64,000 nucleotides of DNA, taken from the NCBI GenBank assembly GCA_001599755.1, contig BCHX01000005.1, positions 4,336,409 to 4,400,408 of the forward strand, read 5' to 3'. Positions 1 through 9,740 of the stretch are shown here, piece by piece. Source of the DNA: Gliomastix tumulicola. Lineage: Eukaryota; Ascomycota; Sordariomycetes; Hypocreales; Bionectriaceae. Both the position numbers and the translations under genes were made by a program. The notes under the pieces are model-generated. The model was not told the DNA's origin. It ran no database searches and saw only the letters and a program-made list of their open reading frames with translations. Position 1 is the first letter of the stretch. Each line of letters begins with the position of its first letter.

Positions 1-258
1 AAGAAGGCGAGTGGCTCCTTGCAAGATGCAACTCCGTACCCCCACACGATGCCTCGGCTCCTGGAGCCCCCAACAAGAATGTCTTGTCGCAAGTTGATAT
101 TCTCATCCCTGCAAAATATGCCCAGGTTTGAGGACTCATATAGATGGCTGTGGTGTGATGATGTGCTGCGTAGAGGTGTTATCTTTCGAAGTGTCGTGAC
201 TTTCGCGAAGCTACTTTCTGCCGTAACTCAAAAGCCAGCAAAACTATTTTGCTCCAAA
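1..258. other. Left edge, upstream of the MpaB-like gene
   Basis: No independent gene is seen. The frame of the next gene stays open leftward with ATGs at 49, 79 and 118, but these give an N-terminus unlike the family. The stretch is more likely promoter and 5' leader. Confidence 0.4.
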
Positions 259-1724
259 ATGCTCCGGCTGGGAGATTTCCGGCAGCCTGCTCTTCTGCTG
301 CTCGTTTCTCTGATTCTTTACGTGACTGTCGTGCAGACTTACCGCCGCCGTCGTAAGGATGCTATCGCCGCTCCTTTTGTCGAGGATGGCCGACCTCTAT
401 CGGAGATGACGACGAAAGAAGCCCACGATATCATCTCTAACCTGCAGGAGCTCGAGTTTCCCTCCGCTTTCAACAAGGCTCGGAAGATTGCCCTCCTCAA
501 AGTGAGTGCGACCATCCAACTTGTCGCCTGCCTGACACGCGTTGTTGGTACTGACTGCGGTCTTGGTAGGCAGGTGGCATTCCTACCATGTCCAGGCTCT
601 TCGCAGCCACAGGGCAGAACACAGTGCGCAACGCTGGCAAGCGCTCCGTCGACACGGAAATCATTCTCCGCGAGTCGCAATCTCAGCCTAGGGATTCCGA
701 TCGATATGCCGCTGCCGTCGCGCGGATGAATTTCCTGTAAGAGAAGAGACATCAAGACCAAGCGTCCTGCCAGAGATGCTTCGCAACAATAGTGACATCT
801 GACTAATTCATTCCATGTAGACACGACCGGTATCGCAAAGCGAACAAGATAACGGATGCCGATCTACTACACACTCTCGGCGACGGTCTCGCTGAAATTT
901 TCCGTGTCATCGACCGCGACGAATGGCGACCGCTTACCGATGTAGAAAAATGCGCTCTCGGGATCTTTCATAGGAATCTCGGTGACGACTTGGAGATCCC
1001 CTTTCACTGGCTTCCGTCGTCCTCCTGCGGCTGGCATGACGGGCTACATTTTGCAACTGAGCTAATTGCATGGACGCATGAGTACGAGGAGGAAGTGTGT
1101 CGAAGCACGAAGACAAACGACCAGTATGTCAGGGTATATGTCGACTCAGCGTTCAGGGGGCTGCCGACATTCATATTGAGATTCGTGCGGCAGATGCTGG
1201 CCGATGAGGTACATGATCCTATGAGGACCAGTCTTGGGTATGTATTTGTTCTGCTTCATCCTTTTTCTCTGGTGACAGGTTGCTAATATTTGCCCTGAAG
1301 TCTCGAGGCCCCTTCTTTCATCGTCTCCTCGATGCTCGCAATCATCCGGCACCTTCGCATTCTCGTCCTCCGCTATCTCTGTCTACCTCGCTCCCGACCT
1401 GTCAAGATCGTCGACAGCAATCCAAACCCAGCTACGAATCTCTACAACTTCCCACAGATGAGTCTTCAGCCGTGGTACGTGAAGCCAACATTCTGGAACA
1501 AATGCGGTCCTTTGGCCTGGTTGATTCGCATTGCTGGCGGGAAAGTGCCAGGAGCACAGGGAGAGCGATTTCACCCGCAGGGATACGACCTCTTCACGAT
1601 CGGGCCTGATCCGACTAAGGGCAAAGGAGTTGAGGATATGAAGACGACGATTGCTACTATCAAGAACAAGAGCATTGCGACTTGTCCGTTCTCTCACGCA
1701 AAGGAGGGCAGTTTTGGTTATTAG
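259..1724 (+). CDS. ER-bound oxygenase, MpaB/MpaB' (rubber-oxygenase-like) family
   Basis: Four exons (259-501, 570-736, 821-1237, 1301-1724) give 416 aa. The start at 259 puts a hydrophobic anchor at about residues 10-30, followed by a basic stretch (YRRRRK), as in the ER-anchored fungal members. Family features by eye are AGGIPTMSRLFAATGQ, a KRSVDTEIILRE block, and MNFLHDRYRKANKIT followed by DLLHTLGDGLAEIFRVIDR. The family contains MpaB' of mycophenolic acid biosynthesis, which oxidatively cleaves a farnesyl side chain, and latex-clearing-type haem oxygenases; most fungal copies have unknown substrates. All exon joins keep frame, and the length is normal for the family. The gene is convergent with the Nudix gene (gap 1725-1916). 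An earlier ATG in the same frame cannot be excluded. Confidence 0.82.
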
Positions 1725-1916
1725 ACTGGGATGTTTACGGAGCACGGCTATTGGGCATGTCGAAAATCATCTTTCAGCAGACCTATCTAGCGTCAATACA
1801 GTGTCAGGATGGCGAGGATTGCCCTCCGAAAATATACGCACGTATGCTACTAGGTCAAGTATGTGCGATAGTGATGGTCTTCCATACCGCAGCTACTAGC
1901 TAACCCATGTCCCAGG

Positions 1917-2684
1917 TTATTTTCTGAGTCGGAATCCTTCCAAAATCAGGCTTTTCATAGCTTCACTAACCATGTCGAGGCTTCCATCTACCTGGCTCGA
2001 GAAGCGCCCCGTCTCTACTTCGCTCTCCGTGACCCAAGCCCACCGCACGTGCTCGTCTTCTCGAAGTACTATCTCCTCTCCGTTGCCCCCCACATCTGCT
2101 AGGAACGTCGCAACAGCCCAAGTCTGCCCCGTCACGCGCAGCAGAATTATCGGATACTCCGAGTCCATCCTCGCATCCTCCACGTCCCCTGCCACTGCCA
2201 GATGAAGGGAAGCCCCAGGAGGAAGTCCCAGTCCGATCGCCTGGTGCAGTCTATGCGCTCGTAGTCCTGTCTCTTCCCACAGCTCGCGAACTGCGACCTC
2301 GATGATGCTCTGGTCAATGGCGGGGTCTGCCGTCCCTGCTGGGATTTCCCACTTCAGGGGGAAGGAATCTGACGCGGCTCGTTGAAGCAGGAGAACCTCG
2401 CTTCGCGGATTTCCAGAAGCCTCGTCCAGTGATGATCGGAAGACCATCGCACCAGCCATGATGTTGTGGATATCGGATCGGCAGGCGAGAAGGTCGGCTG
2501 GGGAGATGTGGAATGACGAGATATCCGGCGAGACGGAGTATTCACCAGCGATAGGCTTCCCCTTCTTCGTCTCAGGTCGTGACGGCTCCGTCTGCGCTGT
2601 TGCCATGATTGCAGTGTTCAGCATCGCCATCTTGTGGTGTGTGGGCGGCAAGATTGTTGATGAGGATTGATGAGGGGATTGCAT
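1917..2684 (-). CDS. Nudix hydrolase domain protein
   Basis: Intronless, 255 aa. A Nudix box is visible around residues 115-140, with REL-W-EE-T-GL at its core, preceded by the usual hydrophobic strand and WEIPAGT. Nudix enzymes hydrolyse nucleoside- or prenyl-diphosphate-type X-diphosphates using Mg2+. The first glutamate of the Gx5Ex7REUxEExGU signature is replaced by Gln and the spacing from the Gly is two residues longer, while the REU-EE metal-binding core is intact, so activity is plausible. Three in-frame ATGs near the N-terminus (codons 1, 19, 27) make the start uncertain. The substrate cannot be predicted. The gene lies tail-to-tail with the MpaB-like gene. Confidence 0.8.
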   Translation of the reverse strand: MQSPHQSSSTILPPTHHKMAMLNTAIMATAQTEPSRPETKKGKPIAGEYSVSPDISSFHISPADLLACRSDIHNIMAGAMVFRSSLDEASGNPRSEVLLLQRAASDSFPLKWEIPAGTADPAIDQSIIEVAVRELWEETGLRAHRLHQAIGLGLPPGASLHLAVAGDVEDARMDSEYPIILLRVTGQTWAVATFLADVGGNGEEIVLREDEHVRWAWVTESEVETGRFSSQVDGSLDMVSEAMKSLILEGFRLRK

Positions 2685-3114
2685 GAAGTGTCATCGGAGG
2701 TCGAAACATCCGGGCCTGTACAGATCAGGTAGATAATGGGTCAGCTGCAACCGATATTCGCAGTGACCCTCCTTGAGTGGCGCTTGAGTTCACACCAATT
2801 ATCTCAGCGTTCTCGTCTCCATATGAGAATGCCAGCCGAATTGATGACCATAATGCAGCTTACAGTCAGATATTCAAAATTGTGCAGCTCTGAAGGTTTC
2901 CCATATCTCTCGTGCTCAAAGAGTACCAGTGACGCAGGCTAGAGTGGTTGGTTTTAGTACCGCCCAGAAAGCACGGAGCATGATTAGTTACAGAGACTTG
3001 TGATCCTTTAGCTTCAATCGACTACGATTTTATATACCTAGTCTCTGAATTCAACATTTCGCCCCTCACCAACGTGTGGTGAGCGTGCGGATCTGCGAGT
3101 AGGACATGATCCCA
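2685..3114. other. Intergenic, 430 bp
   Basis: This lies between the start of the minus-strand Nudix gene and the stop of the minus-strand DLH gene. It should hold the Nudix promoter and the DLH 3' UTR. No conserved motif was recognised. Confidence 0.5.
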
Positions 3115-4079
3115 CTACGCCCACGAATCGAAGAACCTCACAGCCTGGAAGAAGGCCTCCTCCTTGGCAAACTTCTGCTTAGGGTCCGAGACATCGGCCC
3201 TGACTCCGAAGCCGTGCTGCGTGCCACTGTACAGAGCGACAGTGTAGGGTTCGCCAGTCGCTTGCAGAAGGCCCTCGATGGCATGTCGGCGCTCGGGGGT
3301 GAGCATACTGTCGGTTTCTAGACAACATTAGCTGTGACTGCCCAGAACCAATGAGTAGTGACAATTGAGCAGGGGCTTACCGGCAGCAGCAATCGACACG
3401 GGCCCAGTGATGGCCTCAATCTCGCCGTCTTCGAGAAGACTGGGGTGAGCGGCAAAGCTGGCAGAAATGCCGCTCTCCGCATCATCCAGCAGCCTGAAGA
3501 CGTAGCGCCCGCCGAAGCAGTATCCCGTGGCCGCAATGGTGTCAATGCCGAGCTCCGTCTTGATGAAGTCGATGGCCCGGGCGATCTTGGGATCAGTGAT
3601 CTCAGGGCGGTGGAGATAGAGGAACTCAGTGACATTGAAGTTGGGGGTGCCGTTGATGTCCTCAGGCGCCGGCTTTCCATCAAAGAGGTCCGGAGCAATT
3701 GTTCTGTAACCAGCGCGGCCGAAAGAGTCCGCCAGACTAGCATTGAGCGTTAGATCAGGCCTTGATTAGGGACGACAGGGCCACGAACAGCTTGTTCTCG
3801 AGGAGCTGGATACCGAAGACGTCCGTGAGGTAGAGGACCGCCTTGTTCGACTTCTTGCCCGTCACATAGTATGTTTCTGTACGATCTCAGCATTCGTCGC
3901 TACTCAATTGATCAGGTGCCAATTGGAACAGCCAACTCACCATTTCCATGCACAATTTCCGATCCAACGGGAGTTCCATCGTGAGCGATCGCCGAAACAT
4001 CAGCGACGGGCCATTCCTTTTGGAAGGTCACAGCAGAAGCAGCGCCAGCAATGGCGAGGAGAAGACCGGCGACACGCAT
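3115..4079 (-). CDS. Secreted dienelactone hydrolase family protein
   Basis: Four exons on the minus strand (4079-3941, 3876-3789, 3736-3381, 3317-3115) give 261 aa. Residues 1-16 (MRVAGLLLAIAGAASA) are a signal peptide. The alpha/beta-hydrolase core shows a DVFG motif, APDLFDGKPAPED, the nucleophile elbow GYCFGG with Cys149, and the terminal SGTQHGF histidine. A cysteine nucleophile is the hallmark of dienelactone hydrolases (AIM2-like proteins in fungi), which open enol-lactones or cleave related esters. All four exons join in frame. Intron 2 is 52 nt with a GTTCGT donor and a CTAAC branch. Its secretion is unusual for DLH proteins. Substrate unknown. Confidence 0.85.
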
Positions 4080-6950
4080 TTTGACAGGCTATGAGCAGAC
4101 GCTAGGGAGACGGTGGGTGAGGAGCAGGTGGGAAAGAAACCTGCAGAGTGGGCGGACGACCTTCTTTAAATGTAACGAGCATCATCCAGGGATGAGGGAC
4201 AAAACAGGGTATTTAGCAGACGGAGCCCAAGCTGGAATGTCCGAATGCAACGCTGGTGATAACGACATGACCCTGTCTTAGGTCTCCGCCCCTTGAACAT
4301 GCCCCTCAAATCCTCACTGCCGTGGATTAGTGAGCAAGTTGAACGTGAGCGGGCGAACCCACCAATCAGCATGTTTGAAACAATGCCCCCCAGATCGATT
4401 TCAAATTGTCCCGGATAATGGCGGCAGAGGGCAGCCACACTGGCGCATCCTACCGATCTCTTCCCTCCCGGCGTTTAACGAGCTTATGCTTATTGCTAAG
4501 CTAATCTCCGTGAAGCGTGCGGACTTAGGCGCTATTTGTTTACTCTGCCGGTTGTGTATCATCATACGGAGTCGCGGTGGGCATCAGACGGAGTCGAGGA
4601 GAATGCCTGTTCCTGGCCAGTCTTCACCCCACTCTACTCCGTGCTATGGCTTTGAAATACACCCATTGCCTACTACTTACCAGCCAGCTGGCGCTGCCTC
4701 GATCAGGCTAGACGCCGTTTCAGAAGGTCATCCGCCTATAATGATCCGGACGAGAATGAGTCAAGGCTAGATCAACTGCATTGGTAAGCTGCACGTGTCA
4801 AATCCCTTAATACCCCTCCTAGGTTGTACAGTTCGGTATGTCCTACTATATGCCCAATTATTCGACGGAACGAGCGATCGTGACAGTCTGCGACGAAAAG
4901 CACATCAGCATATCCATCAGTCGGCTTTGTAGCGTCCAGTTTACGGCCAGACATCTGTGCATCATCACCGAGAATCCCGACCCGCGGCGACGAGCAGCCG
5001 GCTGTTTTATTGCCTACTAAGGTTGATGATGGGTCATCAAAGAATGTTGTCCTCGGCTTTATCGAGGCTTATGAAAATACCATGCGTATAGTCGCTCAGA
5101 AATACGAGTAACTATCTCACGCGGATCATGACTACGTGAGTATTCGCCTTTAATAGTGGCGGGTCAAGACGGTCATCACAGTCGGAAGCTCACCTTTGCA
5201 CTCTATTCTCCTGGCTCGATCCAATGACACATTGACACCATTTTATCCAGAATTTGCCCTAAAGAGTAGATGTCGGAGCTAGAATCGGATTCATTATGGA
5301 AACCCTTTGAGGTGAAGAAGACTAAATAAGAGACCAAATGTCCCCGACACATGAGAATTGAGATAAACCTTGGTAGTCTGGCTATGATTTCGCATTATTG
5401 TGCCCGCGTGAGATGTGCAGTAAGTATCAGGATGAGTGGTCATATAAAGCTGCCCCAATGCTTATTTTTACACCTATGGTACCGTTACATTCGAGGCGGC
5501 CTCTATCCCTTTCTCTGCAGTCCACGATTCCAACAACCAACTACGAGGAGAGTGATGACTCAGTTGAAGGGTACGACAATGGTGAAAGGTCTTTGACAGC
5601 AATTGAAGCACAACAAGAGCCAGGGCGCCACAAACCATCCCTTGGCTTACATTTCATCTGCCAACAGCGATGAGCAGGAGCAAAGCGAGACCAACGTTAA
5701 TTGGTTTGGTTGGACGATAGGATGATCTGCCCGCGATGAGTGTCTTACCAATCCAATGCCAGATCATCCTCTCCCTCGCCCGTCAGAGGGAGTAAAATTG
5801 TTCGGGGTAAGGAATCTACACGACAGGTGGAGCTTGATTTGGGGAAGAGTCCTTCGTGTGAGAACAGCCAGAGTCCGGGGGCGTCAAAAACGCGACCAGA
5901 AATCGTATGGTCTCATATTTCGACTTGAATGCGCCCGGCGTGAGGTCTGTGATTAGTAAAGCGCATCGTGAAGCAATAGGAGCCGTTCAAGCCACCTCAT
6001 TGGTATGGTTTCCAATGGAAAAGGAGAACTCTTCCACGCAGACAAGTCCTCTCCGATGCCATTGACGTCAAAATTCCCCCTCTGAGAGACAATAGCGACC
6101 CAGGGAGCTCTCTTCAGCAGACTCCGAGGGAGATGGCTCGGTTGATAGAACACCCTGGGAGTATGCACGGTTGGGTGTTTTCTTGACGGAAAAAAGAACA
6201 GCCACTCGTCATAACCCCTGACTGGCGCGCTTGAAATCCTGGAGGCAGCCGCTGGTAGTAGGATTGCTGCAGTTCAGCAACGCCCGCAGCTGTGGCGGGA
6301 GGAATCGTCCCCACCGAAGCTGTGCCGCATGATATCACTGCCAGCCACGAACTACCAGAGCCCATTCTGGAAACAAATAATAGAACGGTGATCAAGAGTC
6401 GAGCAGGCGGCCTCTGGTCAGGATCAGTACAGCCAGTGTTTCATAGACAGGGGGGAATCGCCGATAATAGTATCCAGTGCAGCCTCGGTCATCGTTGCTG
6501 TCGTCCAGTGAGAAAGCAGAAGAAGCCTCAGCGTAAGACGGTGACGTATTTTTTTCGGTTTCTGCCCGCGATGTGGAGACGATTCGGTGCCATGTCCTCT
6601 CTCCCATGTAGCGGTCAATCTGACAAATACTTCCCTTCATCGTGATATCGAGATACGACAAAATCAAATCATCTTACAGTTATCATCGAATTGCCAGTTC
6701 AAGCATGACTAGTTCTACAGGAAGTACAGTAAATAAATCTGAAACAATTGCCCAAGGGTCTCTAGATACCTTCAAAGATGTGGGAACTGAGGCCCAGTGC
6801 ATACACACATCCACCTCCAAGCACAGCCCTTTTCGGACCATCGGGGCCCAACCACTCCGGAGCCCTGCCACGAAGACGCCTCCAGCGACAAACCCTCCGG
6901 CCCGTCGATGTCATTTCAGCCTCTCGAAACATTCCTCCCTCAAGCTCCGT

Positions 6951-6980
6951 CCTCGTGCGCCCTCGTGCGCCCTCGTGCCG
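6951..6980. repeat. 10-bp tandem repeat, 3 copies
   Basis: Three consecutive copies of cctcgtgcgc, the last with two changes, lie in a GC-rich intergenic patch. No coding context is evident. Confidence 0.8.
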
Positions 6981-7197
6981 CCCCTGGGAACCGATCATCC
7001 CCCGATCCGGGGGCGTTTTGAGGCGCTTTCCCCGCCGATCGACAGGGGGCCGACCGCTGTCCTTTTCGCTGCCTGGGAAGGATTTGCCAAGGGCCCGACT
7101 CGCAGGTAGCGCTTCACATTTCATCACAGTGAGAGCCAACTGAGTGATAACGTCTCAGCTCCCCCATCTGCGGCTCCGGCGATGCTATTCGTGGCCT

Positions 7198-7300
7198 TGA
7201 CGTCTGGGGTAATGGGCCATTTGCGTCGTAACTTTTTGTGGAAGGACGTGGTAGTAGCAGTCTTATCGCTAATGACGTCGTGACAAAATCATCTGACGTC
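7198..7300. promoter_or_regulatory. Cluster of three TGACGTC (ATF/CREB-type) sites
   Basis: TGACGTC occurs at 7198-7204, 7273-7279 and 7294-7300, about 305-410 bp upstream of the secreted cysteine-rich gene. TGACGTCA-like elements are bound by bZIP factors of the ATF/CREB class that mediate stress and cAMP/SAPK responses in fungi. Assignment to this promoter is by position only. Confidence 0.45.
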
Positions 7301-7489
7301 GACGGAGCGGCGTAGTAATACTTCGGGAGTCGCAGACATGGCCGCAAATGAGTGATCGTCGTAATGGAGTTATTCCAGGACGATGATCACGGCTCGATTG
7401 GTAGAAACAACGGCATGATGAGTTGGGAACCGGCTGCCTCCTTGGCGTCGATGTCAGCACACATAGCGTCAAGAAAGAGACCTGAAAAG

Positions 7490-7495
7490 TATAAG
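7490..7495 (+). promoter_or_regulatory. TATA-like element of the cysteine-rich gene
   Basis: TATAAG lies 111 bp before the ATG at 7606 and is followed by a CT-rich leader, a common fungal core-promoter layout. Confidence 0.45.
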
Positions 7496-7605
7496 AAGAG
7501 GTTGTCCTCCCTCTCTTCTCTCCCCTCCATTCATACCAGACTACAGCTCACATCTCAATACCAATACCAACAACTACACCAACACCTTTTTCAAACACCG
7601 CCAAC

Positions 7606-7892
7606 ATGAAGTTCACCATCTTCACCTCCCTCGTTGTCGCCCTCCTCGGCGCTCACACCGTCTCGGCCGCCTGCTGCACTGAGTGCGGCGGCATCTTCCA
7701 GAAGTGCATGGACGACTGCGAGGCCGACGGCACCAGCTCGACCGTCTGCGGCAAGGTCTGCTACGGCCAGGGCGTAAGTTCTATCTTCGACTGGGCTTGC
7801 TGCTCAGCCAGTATCATCATGCAACAGAACCGGACTGACATTATTTTCCCCCACAGATTGGCTGCGCTTACGGCTGTGACGAGAACTGCTAA
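7606..7892 (+). CDS. Small secreted cysteine-rich protein (67 aa, 10 Cys)
   Basis: Two exons (7606-7773, 7857-7892) with an 83-nt GTAAGT..CACAG intron. The start has a good context (ccaacATG) after a CT/CA-rich leader. Residues 1-21 are a clear signal peptide ending VSA. The mature chain of about 46 aa has cysteines at 23, 24, 27, 34, 38, 48, 52, 59, 63 and 67. Several are spaced C-x3-C (34/38, 48/52, 59/63/67), a spacing known from helical-hairpin peptides. No homologous family was recognised. Size, secretion and cysteine content fit fungal effector-like or antimicrobial-like small secreted proteins, but no activity can be claimed. The gene is isolated in a gene-poor stretch with its own promoter elements. 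Confidence 0.8.
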
Positions 7893-9740
7893 GCCATTGG
7901 GCCAGGGACTAACCTCTTGGCTTAGCGGTTAGTGTTATTGAGGGAGGAGTTTTGGGACACTCTCAGTGATTGGGAGTGTGGCATGGGTCTCGAGCATTGT
8001 CTACAATAAATGATACCACCAGAGAACATGAGATATTGTGCCTGTGATATGTAAGCTGAGCTGTGAGATGTCGTATCGGTTTGCCGCGCTGTTATGATAG
8101 ACGGATATTGGATGGTGACATATCACCAAGGCATTCCCTCATCTTGTCATTGCGTATCAAAGTTTCCGACATAAAACTAGAGGCCATGCCATCGGTTATC
8201 TATTAAGAATTTGAATCATAGTGCGAGGTATATAAGTCTCACTATGGGGTGCGAGTTCCAGGGCGGAAGCCCTTACGTCGTGGATAGTTATTTGGGCTAT
8301 AGGGCCATACAAGACGGGTGTGTAGCGGTTCAAGCTTTTCTTCCACCGCTTGGCCCTCTAACACGACGTTATAAAACCACAGGACCTTCTTTTGCTGAAT
8401 TACAAGCCAGCCCAGCTATAATACAATATATCAGAAGCACTACTATCATGCTGAATCTTTTTTACCACGAGATTCCAGACACACTACCGAGCAGTATTTA
8501 GATTGAGTGTGGAGTGCGTCCTCTTAACGACATACTACTAAAGAAGATTTATGCTTTTCCAAATCTTGCTAAGCACATATAGTTCTTGCCTCCAAATCAT
8601 TTAAGCAGGAAAGGTTTAACGCCCAGCGTTGGAAGTGGTCTTCAAGCTAATTCCACTTTACTGGGAGGGATCCCGATGCCTTGAGAGATGGGCAGGGATC
8701 TGATGTATCCCTTACTTCCATTCTAATATGATCACATAAGCTTTCACCGTCTTTGACCTGGTTCCCTGCCTTTCTTCTTGCTCTCAGAATGCGCAACACC
8801 CCGGTATCACGGTCGTTTTGGCCCAATGCTGCCATTTCGCATTACCGGTCCTCACGAGGTGAGATTGTGTCACCCAGGGCATCACAGCCCTCCGAAGTTG
8901 GCAAATTCTTAATTCCAACAGATAATTTTGCCATATGTGGTTCACGACGTACGTGGCTTAGAATAACCGCCCCGAGCGAGGAGGCCTTTTGGTGCGAAGT
9001 GAGGTGATGCAAGATTCCCGTACTGCCTCTGTTTGTCACGAGACCATAGTGACCGCCGGTGAGCCATAACACCAGCATCTGAGCTACCTGAAAATGCAGC
9101 CTCGACCAATATTCTGACTGCTCACCCCTACCTCCCGTAAGCTCGAGAGGGAGGTGTGAGACGACTTCTCGGACTCGCTTACCGTCGACCCTGGTCTGCC
9201 ATCCAAACTCCCCACAGCGTTCCCAGACTAACTACTCATAGTAAAGCCTCCCAGACACGCCAGTCATGCAGACAATGGAAATCAGCTCAAGCATGGCATC
9301 GGCAAGGGTATGCTGGCCAGATCACGCAACACGGCCAATGAGATCCACGGCGCAAACGGGACTTCAGACACACAGGTCAGACCGTCAGACCAGCTCGTCC
9401 CACCCCCAGCGAGACAACAACAACTCGTTCTTGTCTCGGCACCGTCGTTTATCTCGCTTATCGCTTGAAGGGACGTCTCACACTCTCACTTCGAGACTAG
9501 TGATTTTGGTAAGCTGACGGGACACACGCCCTGACCTCTGTGCCGCTCCGGACGGGGCTTCAGGACGGACCGACGGACACGGAGCGCAACGAGGGCTGGC
9601 CCGTCTGGATATAAAAGGGGGAAACTCCGCCTTTGGCCATAATCTGACGCACACTTTTCTCTTTCCTCCCCCTTTTTCCCCACGGAATGCGAGCAGCACG
9701 AGTCTGACAGGAAGGGATCCAGGGAATTGTACATTTGACA
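7893..9740. other. Intergenic, 1.85 kb
   Basis: The left part should hold the terminator of the cysteine-rich gene (an aataaa-like signal lies near 8006) and the right part the promoter of the monooxygenase. The short open frames between have no recognisable domains. Confidence 0.5.
9610..9617 (+). promoter_or_regulatory. TATA box of the monooxygenase-membrane fusion gene
   Basis: TATAAAAG lies 124 bp upstream of the ATG at 9741, followed by a CT-rich tract near 9655-9680, typical of transcription start regions in filamentous fungi. Confidence 0.6.

Larger units (their letters stand above)
4080..7605. other. Gene-poor 3.5-kb interval
   Basis: No gene could be supported. Open frames here are short, overlap on both strands and lack recognisable domains or splice structure. 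A GC-rich patch sits at about 6780-7090. The right end contains the ATF/CREB-like sites and TATA element listed separately for the small secreted protein. No transposon ends were seen. Confidence 0.5.

Noticed and set aside
5953..6667. Overlapping minus-strand open frames that might be a decayed gene
   Set aside because: No domain, no plausible splice joins, and no frame continuity.
7198..9740. CRISPR-like or phage-like repeats
   Set aside because: No spaced direct repeats; the organism is a fungus with spliceosomal introns.
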